NCBI GenBank assembly: GCA_903869265.1
Contig: CAIPYE010000003.1
Location: 1-64,000, forward strand
From: an uncultured delta proteobacterium
GTDB lineage: Bacteria; Desulfobacterota; Desulfobulbia; Desulfobulbales; Desulfurivibrionaceae
Length of the DNA stretch: 64,000 nucleotides
Reading direction: 5' to 3'
Within the stretch, counting starts at the first letter, position 1. Each line of letters starts with the position of its first letter. A model generated the notes under the pieces. The model had not been told where the DNA came from, did no database searches, and saw only the letters and a program-made list of their open reading frames with translations. The position numbers were made by a program, and so were the translations under genes. Below are positions 7,876-19,358 of this stretch, one piece after another.

Positions 7876-9870
7876 CTACCACTCCAACCGCAGCACATTG
7901 TCCAGGACATCGACCTTGGCCACCCGCACCGACACGACATCCCCGGCCTTGCCGGTCACAGACTGACTCGTCGGCATATCGGCATCCAAAAGGCAATCAA
8001 GCAGCGCCAGATTGATCCGCTTGGACCCCTTGTTGACCAACAGCGCCTCGACCCTGCTCCCGACCTTTTGCTCCAGATACCTGAGAAGCCAGTACCGATG
8101 CCGCGTCCGGCGCACCTGACCGACCCTGGCCAGCACCGTGTTGATGTCCCCGACAACCCCCGCGAGTTCGTCAGCAGAAAACATCGCCCCCCGACCAGAA
8201 AGCAGCTGTTTGATCTGATGCTGCATGACCAGATCAAGAAACCTCCGAATAGGGGAAGTGACTGTGGTGTACTGCATGGCCCCGACCCCGCTGTGGGGCT
8301 TGGGATAAAGCAAAAGCTCCCCGGGCTTCAACTGCTTGCGCTGGCGAAAAACAGAGAACAAATCCTTCTCGCCGCCCGCAATCAGCCGCTGATGGGGCTC
8401 GTCCTGGGCTCGGAACAACCCCGGCGCCTGACGGTCCGCCACAAACTGGGCAGACAGGGTATTGGCCAGCACCATGAACTCCGCCACCAGACTGCGGGAG
8501 ATGGTGTCCACCGGCGACAGGGCCACTGCCACCCGCCCTTCCGGATCGATGCTGATATTCACATCCGGCACTGGCAGGAGCAAAGCCCCCTTTTCAATGC
8601 GCCGCTGCTTGAGCTGCTCGCTGAGCCGGGCAAGCGTCTGCAACTCCCAGTCGCCGCTCGCCACCAGCCTTTCCGCCGCAGGGTAGCTCAACTGCCGCTT
8701 CACCTCGACCAGACTCGGGACAAGATCAAACTCCAGCATCTCGCCCTTAGGGCTGAGCAGCACCATGACACTCAGGGCCGCCCTCGCCTTGCCGGCGACA
8801 AGGCTGCACACCCCCTCGGAGAGCGCTGGCGGCAGCATGGGGATTTGGGTTTCGGGGAAATAAAGGGAGGTCATCCGTCGGGCTGCCTCTTCATAAATCG
8901 GCATCCCTGGCGCAACATAATGGGCCACGTCGGAGATATGGATGCCCACCAGAAAATCGTCGCCACGCCGTTCCACATGCAAGGCATCGTCATAATCGCG
9001 GGTGGATTCGCCATCGATGGTGAGCAGGGGCAGCTCCCGGAAATCCCGTCTATTCCTGCCGACAAGCTCCTCGGCCACGGGCTCGGATGCCTGGGCCGCC
9101 ATGGCGGTGAGCTCCTCGGAAAACTCCACCGGGATTGCATAGCGCCGCAGAGCCACATTCTCATGGGGTTGCCAGACCCCGGCCTTGATCAGGAGATGAT
9201 AGGCATCGTGCGGACCGGTGAGTCCTGCCTTTTTCAGAAGTTCCCTGGCAAGCTCGCTCTCTTCGGCCTCGCTGCCAAAAACATAGTAATCGCCCAGCAG
9301 GCTGAGGCAGCGGTCCCGCTCCGGCCATTCCGCCGTGGTCTCACCTTCCCAGAGGCGCTTGAGCCCCATGGCTCCGGTGCTCATCAGGGCCTCTTGCTCC
9401 TTTTCCTTTTCCTGCTTCAGACGAAGGGCGTCAACCGCTTCCGGGCTATGGGCAAGCACCATGCCTTCCTTGTATTTGAAATAGAGGCGATCGACAAAGA
9501 TGGAGCGGAGAAAGGCGGCGACATGGTTATCCGTGGCGTCTTCCCCAAAGGCCAGCTCGGCGAGAAAAGCAGGGCTGAAACTTCCCCCCTCCTCCTCGCT
9601 GGCCAACTGCCAAATCTCTGCCAGGTCAATCTGCTGCATCATGGCCTGCCGGGTCTGGTCTGCCTCTTTAAGCAGACGAAGCTGTTCATCCCGACTGAGC
9701 GTGAGGGAGTGGCGTTTTGCGGATTGGTGCAGCAGACGGGAGAGAGGAAGATTCACCTCCCTGCCGTTCTGGTTGATCAGGCGCAGCCGCTTGCTGTCCT
9801 CGTCAAGGACCATGGCACAGATGAACCTGCCCTGTTCCATGTATTCAATGATTGCGCCAAGCAACGCCAT
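7876..9870 (-). CDS. RNB-domain 3'-5' exoribonuclease (RNase II/R family)
   Basis: 664 aa. The central RNB catalytic domain has the metal-binding aspartate motif TIDGESTRDYDDALHVE (about residue 285), and DVAHYV and TSPIRRFLDL, both hallmarks of the RNase II/R fold. The N-terminal ~250 residues look like the divergent winged-helix/cold-shock region of the shorter bacterial and plastid RNB proteins. The C-terminus is a reduced S1-like segment. It is shorter than canonical RNase R (~800 aa), so specificity between RNase II and R type cannot be told. The ribosome binding site is AGGA, 7 nt upstream. It is divergent from era. Confidence 0.88.
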   Translation of the reverse strand: MALLGAIIEYMEQGRFICAMVLDEDSKRLRLINQNGREVNLPLSRLLHQSAKRHSLTLSRDEQLRLLKEADQTRQAMMQQIDLAEIWQLASEEEGGSFSPAFLAELAFGEDATDNHVAAFLRSIFVDRLYFKYKEGMVLAHSPEAVDALRLKQEKEKEQEALMSTGAMGLKRLWEGETTAEWPERDRCLSLLGDYYVFGSEAEESELARELLKKAGLTGPHDAYHLLIKAGVWQPHENVALRRYAIPVEFSEELTAMAAQASEPVAEELVGRNRRDFRELPLLTIDGESTRDYDDALHVERRGDDFLVGIHISDVAHYVAPGMPIYEEAARRMTSLYFPETQIPMLPPALSEGVCSLVAGKARAALSVMVLLSPKGEMLEFDLVPSLVEVKRQLSYPAAERLVASGDWELQTLARLSEQLKQRRIEKGALLLPVPDVNISIDPEGRVAVALSPVDTISRSLVAEFMVLANTLSAQFVADRQAPGLFRAQDEPHQRLIAGGEKDLFSVFRQRKQLKPGELLLYPKPHSGVGAMQYTTVTSPIRRFLDLVMQHQIKQLLSGRGAMFSADELAGVVGDINTVLARVGQVRRTRHRYWLLRYLEQKVGSRVEALLVNKGSKRINLALLDCLLDADMPTSQSVTGKAGDVVSVRVAKVDVLDNVLRLEW

Positions 9871-9936
9871 ATCTGTTCCTGTGGTTGAGATGCAGACTAA
9901 AAAAAACTGGCCCTTGTGTACCAGCTATTCCAGTGG

Positions 9937-9965
9937 TTGTCATCTTTTTCCGCGACGGCTAAAAA
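9937..9965 (+). promoter_or_regulatory. Candidate promoter for era
   Basis: TTGTCA (9937-9942), 17 nt, TAAAAA (9960-9965). It is the best -35/-10 pair in the 179-bp divergent gap, with a weak -10. Confidence 0.3.
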
Positions 9966-10049
9966 GACAGGGGATGCGGAAAATCAGGAATACTGGTATG
10001 TAACAGGCTGGTTTTTCCCCTTAAAACACACACGAGCGCAACAGCACCC

Positions 10050-10949
10050 ATGAACAACTCCCCAGAACAGGTCAAATCCGGCATTGTCGCCCTCATCGGG
10101 CCGCCCAACGTGGGCAAATCCACGCTGCTCAACAGCCTGCTCGGCCAGAAGATCTCCATTGTCTCCCCCAAGCCCCAGACCACCCGCAACCGAATCCTCG
10201 GCATCGTCAACGGCCCGGACTATCAGATCGTCATGCTGGACACCCCGGGCATCCACAAGGCGAGAAGCCCCCTGAATCTGGAGATGGTAAAGATCGCCCT
10301 GGGCAGCCTGGCCGATGTGGATGCCATTGTTTTCATGGTTGACGTCACCATGCCCCTGCCGAATACAGGCAAGACCCTGACCCAATGCCTTGAAGGCATC
10401 GACAAGCCGGTGCTGCTGCTGTTGAACAAGATGGATCTCATCGACAAGGAAAAACTGCTGCCCATTATCGCCACCTACCAGGGACTTTACCCGTTCCAAG
10501 CGATCCTGCCCCTGTCGGCCAAGGCCGGCGACGGCACCGATCTGGTCATCCAGGAACTCTGCCCCCTGCTTCCCACCGGGCCACGGCTCTACCCAGAGGA
10601 TATCCCCACCGATGCGACGGAACGGTTCATTGTCGCCGAGATCATTCGGGAAAAAATCTTTTTACAGACCGGTCAGGAGATCCCCTATTCCACTGCGGTG
10701 ACGATTGAGAGCTTCAAGGAAAATGCAGCCAAACAACTGATCACGATCCACGCCACCATTTACGTGGAAAAGGATTCGCAAAAGGGGATCATCATCGGCA
10801 AGAACGGCAGCAAACTCAAGCAACTGGGCCAGGCAGCCCGGAGAGACATTGAGATCCTCCTTGACCAGCACGTGCTTCTCAAACTTTGGGTGAAGGTGCA
10901 AAAAGATTGGACCAGCGATCCACGCTTCCTGAGGGAGCTTGGCTTCTAA
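10050..10949 (+). CDS. era: GTPase Era
   Basis: 299 aa, standard for Era, the GTPase that binds the 3' end of 16S rRNA during 30S assembly. The G1 GPPNVGKST, G3 DTPG and G4 NKMD motifs are present, and the C-terminal KH domain has the GIIIGKNGSKLKQLG loop. It is monocistronic, with the RNB gene diverging upstream and a disordered small protein converging downstream. Confidence 0.95.
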   Translation: MNNSPEQVKSGIVALIGPPNVGKSTLLNSLLGQKISIVSPKPQTTRNRILGIVNGPDYQIVMLDTPGIHKARSPLNLEMVKIALGSLADVDAIVFMVDVTMPLPNTGKTLTQCLEGIDKPVLLLLNKMDLIDKEKLLPIIATYQGLYPFQAILPLSAKAGDGTDLVIQELCPLLPTGPRLYPEDIPTDATERFIVAEIIREKIFLQTGQEIPYSTAVTIESFKENAAKQLITIHATIYVEKDSQKGIIIGKNGSKLKQLGQAARRDIEILLDQHVLLKLWVKVQKDWTSDPRFLRELGF

Positions 10950-10950
10950 C

Positions 10951-10985
10951 AAAGGAAAAGGGGGTGACTCCTGAGAATCGCCCCC
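10951..10985 (-). terminator. Rho-independent terminator of the 111-aa gene
   Basis: Stem GGGGGCGA/TCACCCCC (10985-10978 with 10967-10960, one G-T pair), ten-base loop, followed on the minus strand by TTTTCCTTT. It lies about 30 bp after the stop of the 11016-11351 gene and next to the era stop. On the plus strand the U-run is distant, so the minus orientation is favoured. Confidence 0.55.
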
Positions 10986-11015
10986 CGCTTGCAACCTTTC
11001 TATTTTTTTTACAGA

Positions 11016-11351
11016 TCAAACAACCACATCCACCCCGCGTGATCGCCGTTCCGTCTGAGTCCTTTGTTCCTGCGGCGGCCTTGGTGGCGGCTCCCTTCTT
11101 TCGGACTCACGCACCGATTCTTCCGGGGCGCTCTCGTCTGCAGCCTGCCCCGCCTGGGTGAGAGCCCTGGATGCCTCCAGCGCGGCGGCGGAGATCTTGG
11201 TCACGACATCAGGGGAAGCCTGACTGGTTTGACCGGACTCCGACCTGTTGTTTCTCGCCCTCTTTTCTCCCTCTGACCCGGCATAAGGAGAAACAGGCCG
11301 CTCTGACCTGACATTGGTTTGTACTGAAGTAGCGCTGGGATCTAAAGGCAT
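11016..11351 (-). CDS. Small disordered hypothetical protein (111 aa)
   Basis: Starts at the ATG at 11351 with ribosome binding site AGGGAG. The product is polar and rich in Ser, Arg, Glu, Pro and Gln (ERREPPPRPPQEQR, RRSRGVDVVV tail), with one predicted helix around SAAALEASRALTQAGQAAD. No signal peptide or membrane segment is visible. It has its own promoter candidate upstream and a terminator downstream, which argues that it is real. I do not recognise a family. Confidence 0.5.
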   Translation of the reverse strand: MPLDPSATSVQTNVRSERPVSPYAGSEGEKRARNNRSESGQTSQASPDVVTKISAAALEASRALTQAGQAADESAPEESVRESERREPPPRPPQEQRTQTERRSRGVDVVV

Positions 11352-11437
11352 GTTCCATCTCCCTTGTGCGGAAGCCGCTGGCAAGACCGACATAACGGCG
11401 CTAACAAACTGCCAGCGAATAGTTACAATATAAATAT

Positions 11438-11465
11438 ACTATAATTTTCATTAAAAATAAAGCAA
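11438..11465 (-). promoter_or_regulatory. Candidate promoter for the 111-aa gene
   Basis: On the minus strand: TTGCTT (11465-11460), 16 nt, TATAGT (11443-11438), within a very A+T-rich patch about 90 nt upstream of the start codon. Confidence 0.4.
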
Positions 11466-11537
11466 TCCCTTGAAGGAGAAAACAGAGTCCCGCCCCTATC
11501 ACTGCCCACCGCCCCTTGCTTTTTCCCAAGCATCCTC

Positions 11538-11566
11538 TTGAATAACCCGGTAAAACGATATATAAA
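11538..11566 (+). promoter_or_regulatory. Sigma70-type promoter for gltX
   Basis: TTGAAT (11538-11543), 17 nt, TATAAA (11561-11566), giving a leader of roughly 70 nt before the gltX ATG. Confidence 0.55.
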
Positions 11567-11640
11567 ACACAGCTTGAATACGATCTGTTCGCAATGCGCT
11601 GTCTGTTCTGCGTTGCTCATTTTTTTGCAAGGAGAAAACC

Positions 11641-13119
11641 ATGACCGAGGTCCGAGTACGTTTTCCACCCAGCCCCACCGGCTATCTCCATATCGGCGGG
11701 GCCAGGACCGCCATCTACAACTGGCTGTTTGCCCGCAAGCATGGCGGCAAGCTGGTGCTGCGCATTGAGGATACGGACGCGGAACGCTCCACCCAGGAAT
11801 CCATCCAGGGAATCCTCGATGGCCTGGAATGGCTGGGGGTGACTTGGGATGAGGGCCCCTATTTTCAGTCGGAATATGCCAAGGAGCATGTGGCCGCCGC
11901 AGAAAAGCTGCTGGCCGACGGCAACGCCTACAAATGCTTTTGCAGCAAGGAAGAACTTGAGGCCAAACGGGAAGCCGCCGCTGCAGCCAAGGGCGACTAC
12001 CGCTACGATGGCGTCTGCCGCAGGCTCAGCCCCAAAGAGGTCCGAGAAAAAGAGGCCCAGGGCCTCCCCTATGTCATCCGCTTCAAAGTGCCGCAGGAAG
12101 CGGGAAAAGTCGGATTCGACGATCAGGTTTACGGCCGGGTCGAACGCGCCTACGAAGATATCGAAGATTTCGTCATCGTCCGCTCAAACGGCCTGCCTCT
12201 CTATTTGCTTTGCAATGTGGTGGACGATATCCGCGACCGCATCAGCCATGTTATCCGCGGCCAGGACGGCCTGAGCAACACTCCGCGACAGATCCTGCTC
12301 TATCGGGCTCTAGGCGCGGAACTGCCGATCTTCGCCCATATGCCGCTGACCCTTGACCTGAACAAGGCCAAGATCTCCAAGCGCAGCCACGGCGAAATCG
12401 TCTCGGTCCAGTTTTATCGCGAACAGGGGTTCCTTCCCTGGGCCCTGGCGAATTTTCTTGTCCTGCTGGGCTGGTCCACCTCGGATGACCGCGAGATATT
12501 CTCTCGGGAAGAACTCATCGAGGCCTTCGATCTTTCCGGCATCACCCGGTCCAACTCCATCTTCAACTACCGCAAGGACGACCCGAAATTCTTCACCGAT
12601 CCCAAGGCGATCAACATCAATGCCCACTATCTGCGCACCCTGCCCATTGAGGAGATCGGCGCCCTGGTCAAGGTGGAATTTCAGAAAGAGGGGCTGTGGG
12701 ATGCGGCCTACGATGGCGGAAAAAAGCAGTGGTTCCTGAAAACCCTGGACATGACCAGGGAACGCTTCCATACTTTGAAGGATTTTGCCTCGTTGGGCCG
12801 GGCCTGGTTTGCCGATGATTTTGCCATGGACGAAACGGCCCTTGCCAAAAACGTGCTCAAGCACCCGGACCTGAAGGAATGGCTGCCCAAGCTGGCCGAC
12901 CGCCTTGAGGCTCTGCCGGAACTGAGCCACGATGAGACGGAAAGAATCTGCCGGGAGTTTGCCGAGGAACTCGGAATAAAAGTGGGGGTTCTGGTCAACG
13001 GGGCACGGGCGGTGATCACCGGCCAGGTGAAGGGGCCAAGCATGTTCGAGGTCTTTGCCCAGATAGGCAAACAACGGGTTCTGAGCCGACTCAAGGGCGC
13101 GGCGCAGTACTTCGGATAA
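11641..13119 (+). CDS. gltX: Glutamyl-tRNA synthetase
   Basis: 492 aa class I synthetase. The HIGH-type motif is in [15 protein letters not shown] near residue 10, and the KMSKS equivalent is KISKRSHGE. The C-terminal anticodon-binding helical domain is complete. An AAGGAG ribosome binding site precedes the ATG. It is followed after 31 bp by glnS. Having both enzymes side by side suggests Gln-tRNA is made directly rather than only by transamidation; that is an inference, since gatCAB cannot be judged here. Confidence 0.95.
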   Translation: MTEVRVRFPPSPTGYLHIGGARTAIYNWLFARKHGGKLVLRIEDTDAERSTQESIQGILDGLEWLGVTWDEGPYFQSEYAKEHVAAAEKLLADGNAYKCFCSKEELEAKREAAAAAKGDYRYDGVCRRLSPKEVREKEAQGLPYVIRFKVPQEAGKVGFDDQVYGRVERAYEDIEDFVIVRSNGLPLYLLCNVVDDIRDRISHVIRGQDGLSNTPRQILLYRALGAELPIFAHMPLTLDLNKAKISKRSHGEIVSVQFYREQGFLPWALANFLVLLGWSTSDDREIFSREELIEAFDLSGITRSNSIFNYRKDDPKFFTDPKAININAHYLRTLPIEEIGALVKVEFQKEGLWDAAYDGGKKQWFLKTLDMTRERFHTLKDFASLGRAWFADDFAMDETALAKNVLKHPDLKEWLPKLADRLEALPELSHDETERICREFAEELGIKVGVLVNGARAVITGQVKGPSMFEVFAQIGKQRVLSRLKGAAQYFG

Positions 13120-13150
13120 AACTCAGTCAAACTACACGGGAAGTAATCAT

Positions 13151-14836
13151 ATGACAAACGACGAGACGCAGTCACAGGACTTCATCCGCACCATCATCGC
13201 CGACGACCTCGCCACCGGCAAGCACGAGCAGATCGTCACCCGCTTCCCGCCCGAACCCAACGGCTATCTCCATATCGGCCATGCCAAATCCATCTGCCTG
13301 AACTTCGGCATCGCCCAAGAAAACAGAGGGGCCCGATGCCATCTGCGCTTCGACGACACCAACCCCACCAAGGAAGAGCAGGAGTATGTCGAATCCATCA
13401 AGGACAATGTCCGCTGGCTCGGTTTTGACTGGGGCGAACATCTCTACTTTGCCTCGGATTATTTCGAGCAAATCTATCAATACGCCGAACACCTGATCAC
13501 CACCGGCAAGGCGTACGTCTGCGATCTTTCCGCCGAGGATACCCGCGCTTACCGCGGCACTCTTACCGAGCCGGGCAAGAACAGCCCGTACCGCGATCGA
13601 TCGGTTGCAGAAAACCTCGATCTCTTCCGGCGCATGCGGGCCGGGGAATTCCTGGATGGAACCAGGGTGCTGCGGGCAAAAATCGACATGGCCTCCGGCA
13701 ACATGAACATGCGCGACCCGGTGCTCTACCGCATCCTGCACGCCAGCCATCACCGCACCGGCGACACCTGGTGTATCTATCCGATGTACGATTACACCCA
13801 CCCCATCTCCGATGCACTGGAGGGGATCACTCACTCGCTCTGCACCCTGGAGTTCGCCGACCACCGGCCGCTCTACGACTGGACCCTCGACAACCTGCCG
13901 GCCCCCTGCCACCCGCGGCAGATCGAATTTGCCCGCCTGAATCTCAGCTACACCGTGGTCAGCAAACGCAAGCTCCTGCAACTGGTAAACGATGGGCATG
14001 TTTCCGGCTGGGACGACCCCCGGATGCCAACCCTGTCCGGCATCCGCCGCCGCGGCTATACCCCGGCCGCGCTGCGCAGTTTCTGTGACAAGATCGGGGT
14101 TGCCAAGAAAGACAGCATGGTGGATGTGGCCCTGCTGGAGCACTGCGTGCGCGAGGACCTCAACGAAACCGCCGTCCGGGTCATGGGCGTGCTCGCTCCG
14201 CTCAAGGTGGTGATCACCAACTATCCCGAAGACCGCACGAAAAACCTCACAGCCCAGAACCACCCGCAGAAGCCGGAGCTGGGCGAACGTACTGTCCCCT
14301 TTGGCCGGGAGGTATATATCGAACGGGAAGACTTCATGGAGGAACCGGCAAAGAAATTCTTCCGCCTGGCCCCCGGACGGGAGGTACGTCTGCGCTACGC
14401 CTATTTCATCAAATGCGAGAAGGTGGTCAAGGACGAAATCAGCGGCGAGATCATCGAGCTGCATTGCACCTATGACCCGGACACCCTGGGAGGCTCAGCC
14501 CCTGATGGCCGCAAGGTCAAGGGCACCATCCACTGGGTCTCCGCCGCCCACGGGGTGCCAGCGGAGGTGCGCCTCTACGACCGGCTCTTCTCCCAAGAAA
14601 ACCCAGACGCTGGCGAGGCGGATTTCAAGACCTTTGTCAATCCGGAATCCCTGCTGGTACTCAACGATTGCCTGGTGGAACCGAGCCTGGCCAACGCCAA
14701 GCCCGGCAGCCATTACCAGTTCGAGCGCCAGGGATATTTCTGTGTGGACAGCTTGGATTCCAAGGATGGCAAGCCCGTATTCAACCGGACTGTCACCTTG
14801 CGCGATACCTGGGAAAAAGAAAAGCTGAAGGCTTAA
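13151..14836 (+). CDS. glnS: Glutaminyl-tRNA synthetase
   Basis: 561 aa. The HIGH motif is in [15 protein letters not shown] (residues ~30-45), and the KMSKS equivalent is VVSKRKL. The C-terminal beta-barrel anticodon-binding domain is full-length, ending [13 protein letters not shown]. The glutamine-specific signature ([19 protein letters not shown]-like ADHRPLYDW) separates it from GluRS. It is probably co-transcribed with gltX. Its stop overlaps the convergent fbp stop by 4 bp. Confidence 0.95.
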   Translation: MTNDETQSQDFIRTIIADDLATGKHEQIVTRFPPEPNGYLHIGHAKSICLNFGIAQENRGARCHLRFDDTNPTKEEQEYVESIKDNVRWLGFDWGEHLYFASDYFEQIYQYAEHLITTGKAYVCDLSAEDTRAYRGTLTEPGKNSPYRDRSVAENLDLFRRMRAGEFLDGTRVLRAKIDMASGNMNMRDPVLYRILHASHHRTGDTWCIYPMYDYTHPISDALEGITHSLCTLEFADHRPLYDWTLDNLPAPCHPRQIEFARLNLSYTVVSKRKLLQLVNDGHVSGWDDPRMPTLSGIRRRGYTPAALRSFCDKIGVAKKDSMVDVALLEHCVREDLNETAVRVMGVLAPLKVVITNYPEDRTKNLTAQNHPQKPELGERTVPFGREVYIEREDFMEEPAKKFFRLAPGREVRLRYAYFIKCEKVVKDEISGEIIELHCTYDPDTLGGSAPDGRKVKGTIHWVSAAHGVPAEVRLYDRLFSQENPDAGEADFKTFVNPESLLVLNDCLVEPSLANAKPGSHYQFERQGYFCVDSLDSKDGKPVFNRTVTLRDTWEKEKLKA

Positions 14837-15858
14837 AGCTTCCCTGCCACAAACTCCTCGAACAAATCCACTTCATGACGGCAGCCGATGACCAGAGGCA
14901 CCCGCTGGTGCAACGATTTGGGCTGGATATCCATGATGTTCACGCCCTCGTCGGTGATGGCCCGGCCACCGGCCTGTTCCACCAAAAAAGCCAGGGGGGC
15001 AGCCTCGTACAGCAAGCGCAACTTGCCATGGGGCTTGGCCGGATTCCGGTTGTCACGCGGGTAGAGAAAAATCCCGCCGGCAATGAGATTACGGTGAAAA
15101 TCAGCCACCAGTGAGCCGATATACCGGGCATTGTAAGGCCGCCCGCTTTCCTTATCGTTTTCCTTCAGATAATCCACAAACCTCCGGACCTCGCTGTTCC
15201 AGAAGTTGTAATTGCCTTCATTCACGCTGAAATATTTGCTCCGCTCGGGAATCCTGATGTCTGGATGCGACAGATAGAACTCGCCCACGCTGGGATCAAG
15301 GGTAAAACCGTGCACTCCCTCCCCGGTGGTAAACACCATCATGGTGCTGGAACCGTAAATGATATACCCGGCAGCCACCTGCTCCCGCCCCTTTTGCAGG
15401 AGATCAGCTTCATCGCCCTGGGGGGTGAGATCGTTGGTGGATTTGCGCCGATGAACGGAGAAGATGGTGCCGATGTTCACATTGACATCGATATTGGACG
15501 AGCCGTCCAGCGGATCAAAGGCCAGGGTATATTTGCCCGCGCTCCCCTCTGCCACCGGGATAATATCCGCCTCCTCCTCCGAGGTCATCACACAGATATA
15601 ACCGCAACGGGCCATGCGGCGCTTGATGGTATTGTTAGCCAGCTCATCAAGCTTCTGCACATGCTCGCCCTGGATGTTGGTTTTTCCGGTTCTCCCCAGA
15701 ACATCGGCCAACCCGGCCATATTGACTTCGGCGTTGATTGTTTTGGCCGCCACGATCAATTCACTGAGCAGACCGGATAAATCGCCGGTGGCCTCGGGAT
15801 GCAGGCGCTGGCTGTCCATGATGTGTCGGCTTACGGTAATTCCAAACGGTTTGGTCAT
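14833..15858 (-). CDS. fbp: Class I fructose-1,6-bisphosphatase
   Basis: 341 aa from the ATG at 15858, which has GGGGAG 5 nt upstream; the ATG at 15870 adds four residues. Fbp hydrolyses fructose 1,6-bisphosphate in gluconeogenesis. The metal-binding motif [22 protein letters not shown] is near residue 115, and the substrate-binding [23 protein letters not shown] motif is near the C-terminus. It is monocistronic and convergent with glnS (4-bp tail overlap). Confidence 0.94.
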   Translation of the reverse strand: MTKPFGITVSRHIMDSQRLHPEATGDLSGLLSELIVAAKTINAEVNMAGLADVLGRTGKTNIQGEHVQKLDELANNTIKRRMARCGYICVMTSEEEADIIPVAEGSAGKYTLAFDPLDGSSNIDVNVNIGTIFSVHRRKSTNDLTPQGDEADLLQKGREQVAAGYIIYGSSTMMVFTTGEGVHGFTLDPSVGEFYLSHPDIRIPERSKYFSVNEGNYNFWNSEVRRFVDYLKENDKESGRPYNARYIGSLVADFHRNLIAGGIFLYPRDNRNPAKPHGKLRLLYEAAPLAFLVEQAGGRAITDEGVNIMDIQPKSLHQRVPLVIGCRHEVDLFEEFVAGKL

Positions 15859-15963
15859 TTCACTCCCCATGCAGGATCAGACAAAAAAGATTCAGCGCGG
15901 TGGCTGGGTTGGCAGGGCGCATGCCCTGCGGAATAGTACGGAAGAAAACCATTTGGGTCAAAC

Positions 15964-15995
15964 AAAAAGAGCCTGCACAGCGGCAGACTCTTTTT
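15964..15995. terminator. Bidirectional Rho-independent terminator
   Basis: Stem AAAGAG-C-CTGC (15964-15974) against GCAG-A-CTCTTT (15981-15991), with one C/A mismatch and a six-base loop, flanked by T-runs on both strands. In minus orientation it ends the chemotaxis block after the HEAT-receiver gene. Confidence 0.65.
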
Positions 15996-16019
15996 TTCCT
16001 TAAGACCGTGGCACAGGAT

Positions 16020-17606
16020 TCAGGCAAACATCTGGCCAATCTTCGCCTTAAAATCCTCCTTGGAAAAGGGCTTGGTGATAAAATCCGTCACCCCGGCCTG
16101 CCGGGCCAGTTCCGATTGGGTCTTCTCCGATTCGGTGGTCGCCATCAACACGGGGATTTTTGCCCATTCCGGCTTTTTTCTGATCTCGCGGGTCAGCTCG
16201 ATGCCGTCCATGTCCGGCATGTTCATGTCGGTGATGATCAGGTCAAATTCGCTGTCCATCTGAAGGTAATCAAAGGCCTTTTTCCCATCTTCCACCGTGA
16301 TCAACTCCATGCCGAGATCCGCAGCAACTCCCTTGTAGAAGAAAAGCATGGCTCTGGAATCATCCGCGGCAAGAATGCGTTTTTCCTTAACCCCCACCTC
16401 GCCGAGACTCAACTGCTCAATATCCTTGGCCGCTTGCTCTCCGCCGATTTTGGCAAGTTCCGCCCGGAAAGCGCCAATGGCCTCATGATCCCCGGACTTC
16501 TGCACGGCACCAAGCAATGTGCTACGCTGCCCTCCATCTTTATACAGAGCGGCAAAAACCTTCCGGGCATGGGAGGTGATGATGGCCGAAAGCACCCGTC
16601 CGCTCTGGGCATCGCCCTTGGCAATGATCTCGTTCAGCACCTTAACTACCCCAGGATTGCACTGGTGATCAAGGGCGGTCGCCACGGCAATGAGCACGAG
16701 ATCGTCTCCTTCGGCCAGACCGTCTGTCAGGCCGATTACGCTGCGCATGGAGTTGATCCGCCCCAGCCCCTCATAGATGGCAAATTTCAGGTTGGCATCC
16801 CCGGTCTTTTCCAGGTGGGCGACCAGGATGTCGGCACCCCTCTTTTTCCCGGTCATGCCAATGACGTTGGCCGCCATGATTTTTTCGTCCTTGTCGCCGG
16901 TATCAAGACATTTTTCCAGATCAGGCAAAATCTCATCCCCCATGTCGGCAAGGGTAGAGATAATAACCCTCCGGAAGGAGGGATTGGCATGATGGATAAA
17001 GCCGATAAGAAAAGCCGCTGTTATCTCATCGTGGAAAATAGCGATATTTTCCACGGCCAAAGCGGTGCGCAACTCGCATCCGACATCAACATTATGCACC
17101 TCGCTGCTCTCAGAAACCATGGCCATCAAAGCATCGCGAAACCTGAGATCATGAATTTCGGCAAGACCACGCATAGCCCAGGCAACAACGGAATAATCTT
17201 CATGCTTGAGATAAGGGAGAAGAATCTCGGTGAGAGCCGTATCCTTATAGCTGCCCAGCGCCCGGATAATCTCGGAGATAAGTTCCTTGCCGGAAGTGGA
17301 AGCAAGCATCTTGACCAGAGCGTCCTTAAGCGCGGAGGAGCCGCCGTCGGCAGCGCGCCGGATACACATAAGACGGACCGCCCCTGATTCATGGCCCAAA
17401 CCCGCGATAATCTCCTGCTCGCGCCCGGCAAGCAAATCGAACAGGGTGTGATAGATCATTTCATCAACCGCCTGATCGCCAAGCGGATTGGCATACAGGT
17501 TCCACAGGGCCGGGATGGCTTCCACCAACCTGGACTCCTTGATCTCATCCAGGCAGACGATCTGTTCGATCATATCTTTTTGAGCAAAATCCTTTAAGAG
17601 ATCCAT
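16020..17606 (-). CDS. HEAT-repeat protein with C-terminal CheY-like receiver
   Basis: 528 aa. Residues ~15-390 form successive alpha-helical HEAT-like repeats (for example LRFRDALMAMVSE, GDEILPDLEKCLDTGD). Residues ~407-528 are a complete receiver: acidic pair D415/D416, phospho-acceptor D460 (in IITDMNMPDMDG), T490 and K512. It is the last gene of the chemotaxis block and the only receiver apart from that in CheB, so it is the best candidate here for CheA's phosphotransfer target, perhaps acting through protein binding by the HEAT part. The ribosome binding site AAGGAG is strong. Confidence 0.8.
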   Translation of the reverse strand: MDLLKDFAQKDMIEQIVCLDEIKESRLVEAIPALWNLYANPLGDQAVDEMIYHTLFDLLAGREQEIIAGLGHESGAVRLMCIRRAADGGSSALKDALVKMLASTSGKELISEIIRALGSYKDTALTEILLPYLKHEDYSVVAWAMRGLAEIHDLRFRDALMAMVSESSEVHNVDVGCELRTALAVENIAIFHDEITAAFLIGFIHHANPSFRRVIISTLADMGDEILPDLEKCLDTGDKDEKIMAANVIGMTGKKRGADILVAHLEKTGDANLKFAIYEGLGRINSMRSVIGLTDGLAEGDDLVLIAVATALDHQCNPGVVKVLNEIIAKGDAQSGRVLSAIITSHARKVFAALYKDGGQRSTLLGAVQKSGDHEAIGAFRAELAKIGGEQAAKDIEQLSLGEVGVKEKRILAADDSRAMLFFYKGVAADLGMELITVEDGKKAFDYLQMDSEFDLIITDMNMPDMDGIELTREIRKKPEWAKIPVLMATTESEKTQSELARQAGVTDFITKPFSKEDFKAKIGQMFA

Positions 17607-17690
17607 GGCACTCCTTCTTGCACGTTATCCTTGTCGCTTGGCCGGAGCTTCCCGGACGCAAGCCAATATCTATTGTTACTGTAATATACT

Positions 17691-17719
17691 ATTATACAGA
17701 CTTCCATTTTAGAATCTTT
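17691..17719 (-). promoter_or_regulatory. Possible separate promoter for the HEAT-receiver gene
   Basis: The 158-bp gap between cheB and the HEAT-receiver gene holds a perfect minus-strand -10 (TATAAT, 17696-17691) but only a poor -35 (AAAGAT at 17 nt). The gene may therefore be expressed apart from cheB. Confidence 0.3.
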
Positions 17720-17764
17720 TTTTAGAAAACGTCACAGCTCATTCTGTCGATTTTTCCCAACGGC

Positions 17765-19345
<1,581 letters not shown>

Positions 19346-19358
<13 letters not shown>

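Noticed and set aside
8068..9888. 606-codon plus-strand open frame
   Set aside because: Antisense shadow of the RNB exoribonuclease; high G+C at third positions removes stops on the opposite strand.
13172..14464. 430-codon minus-strand open frame
   Set aside because: Antisense to glnS, which has both class I synthetase signatures.
15900..17387. 495-codon plus-strand open frame
   Set aside because: Antisense to the HEAT-receiver gene, which has clear receiver residues and a ribosome binding site.
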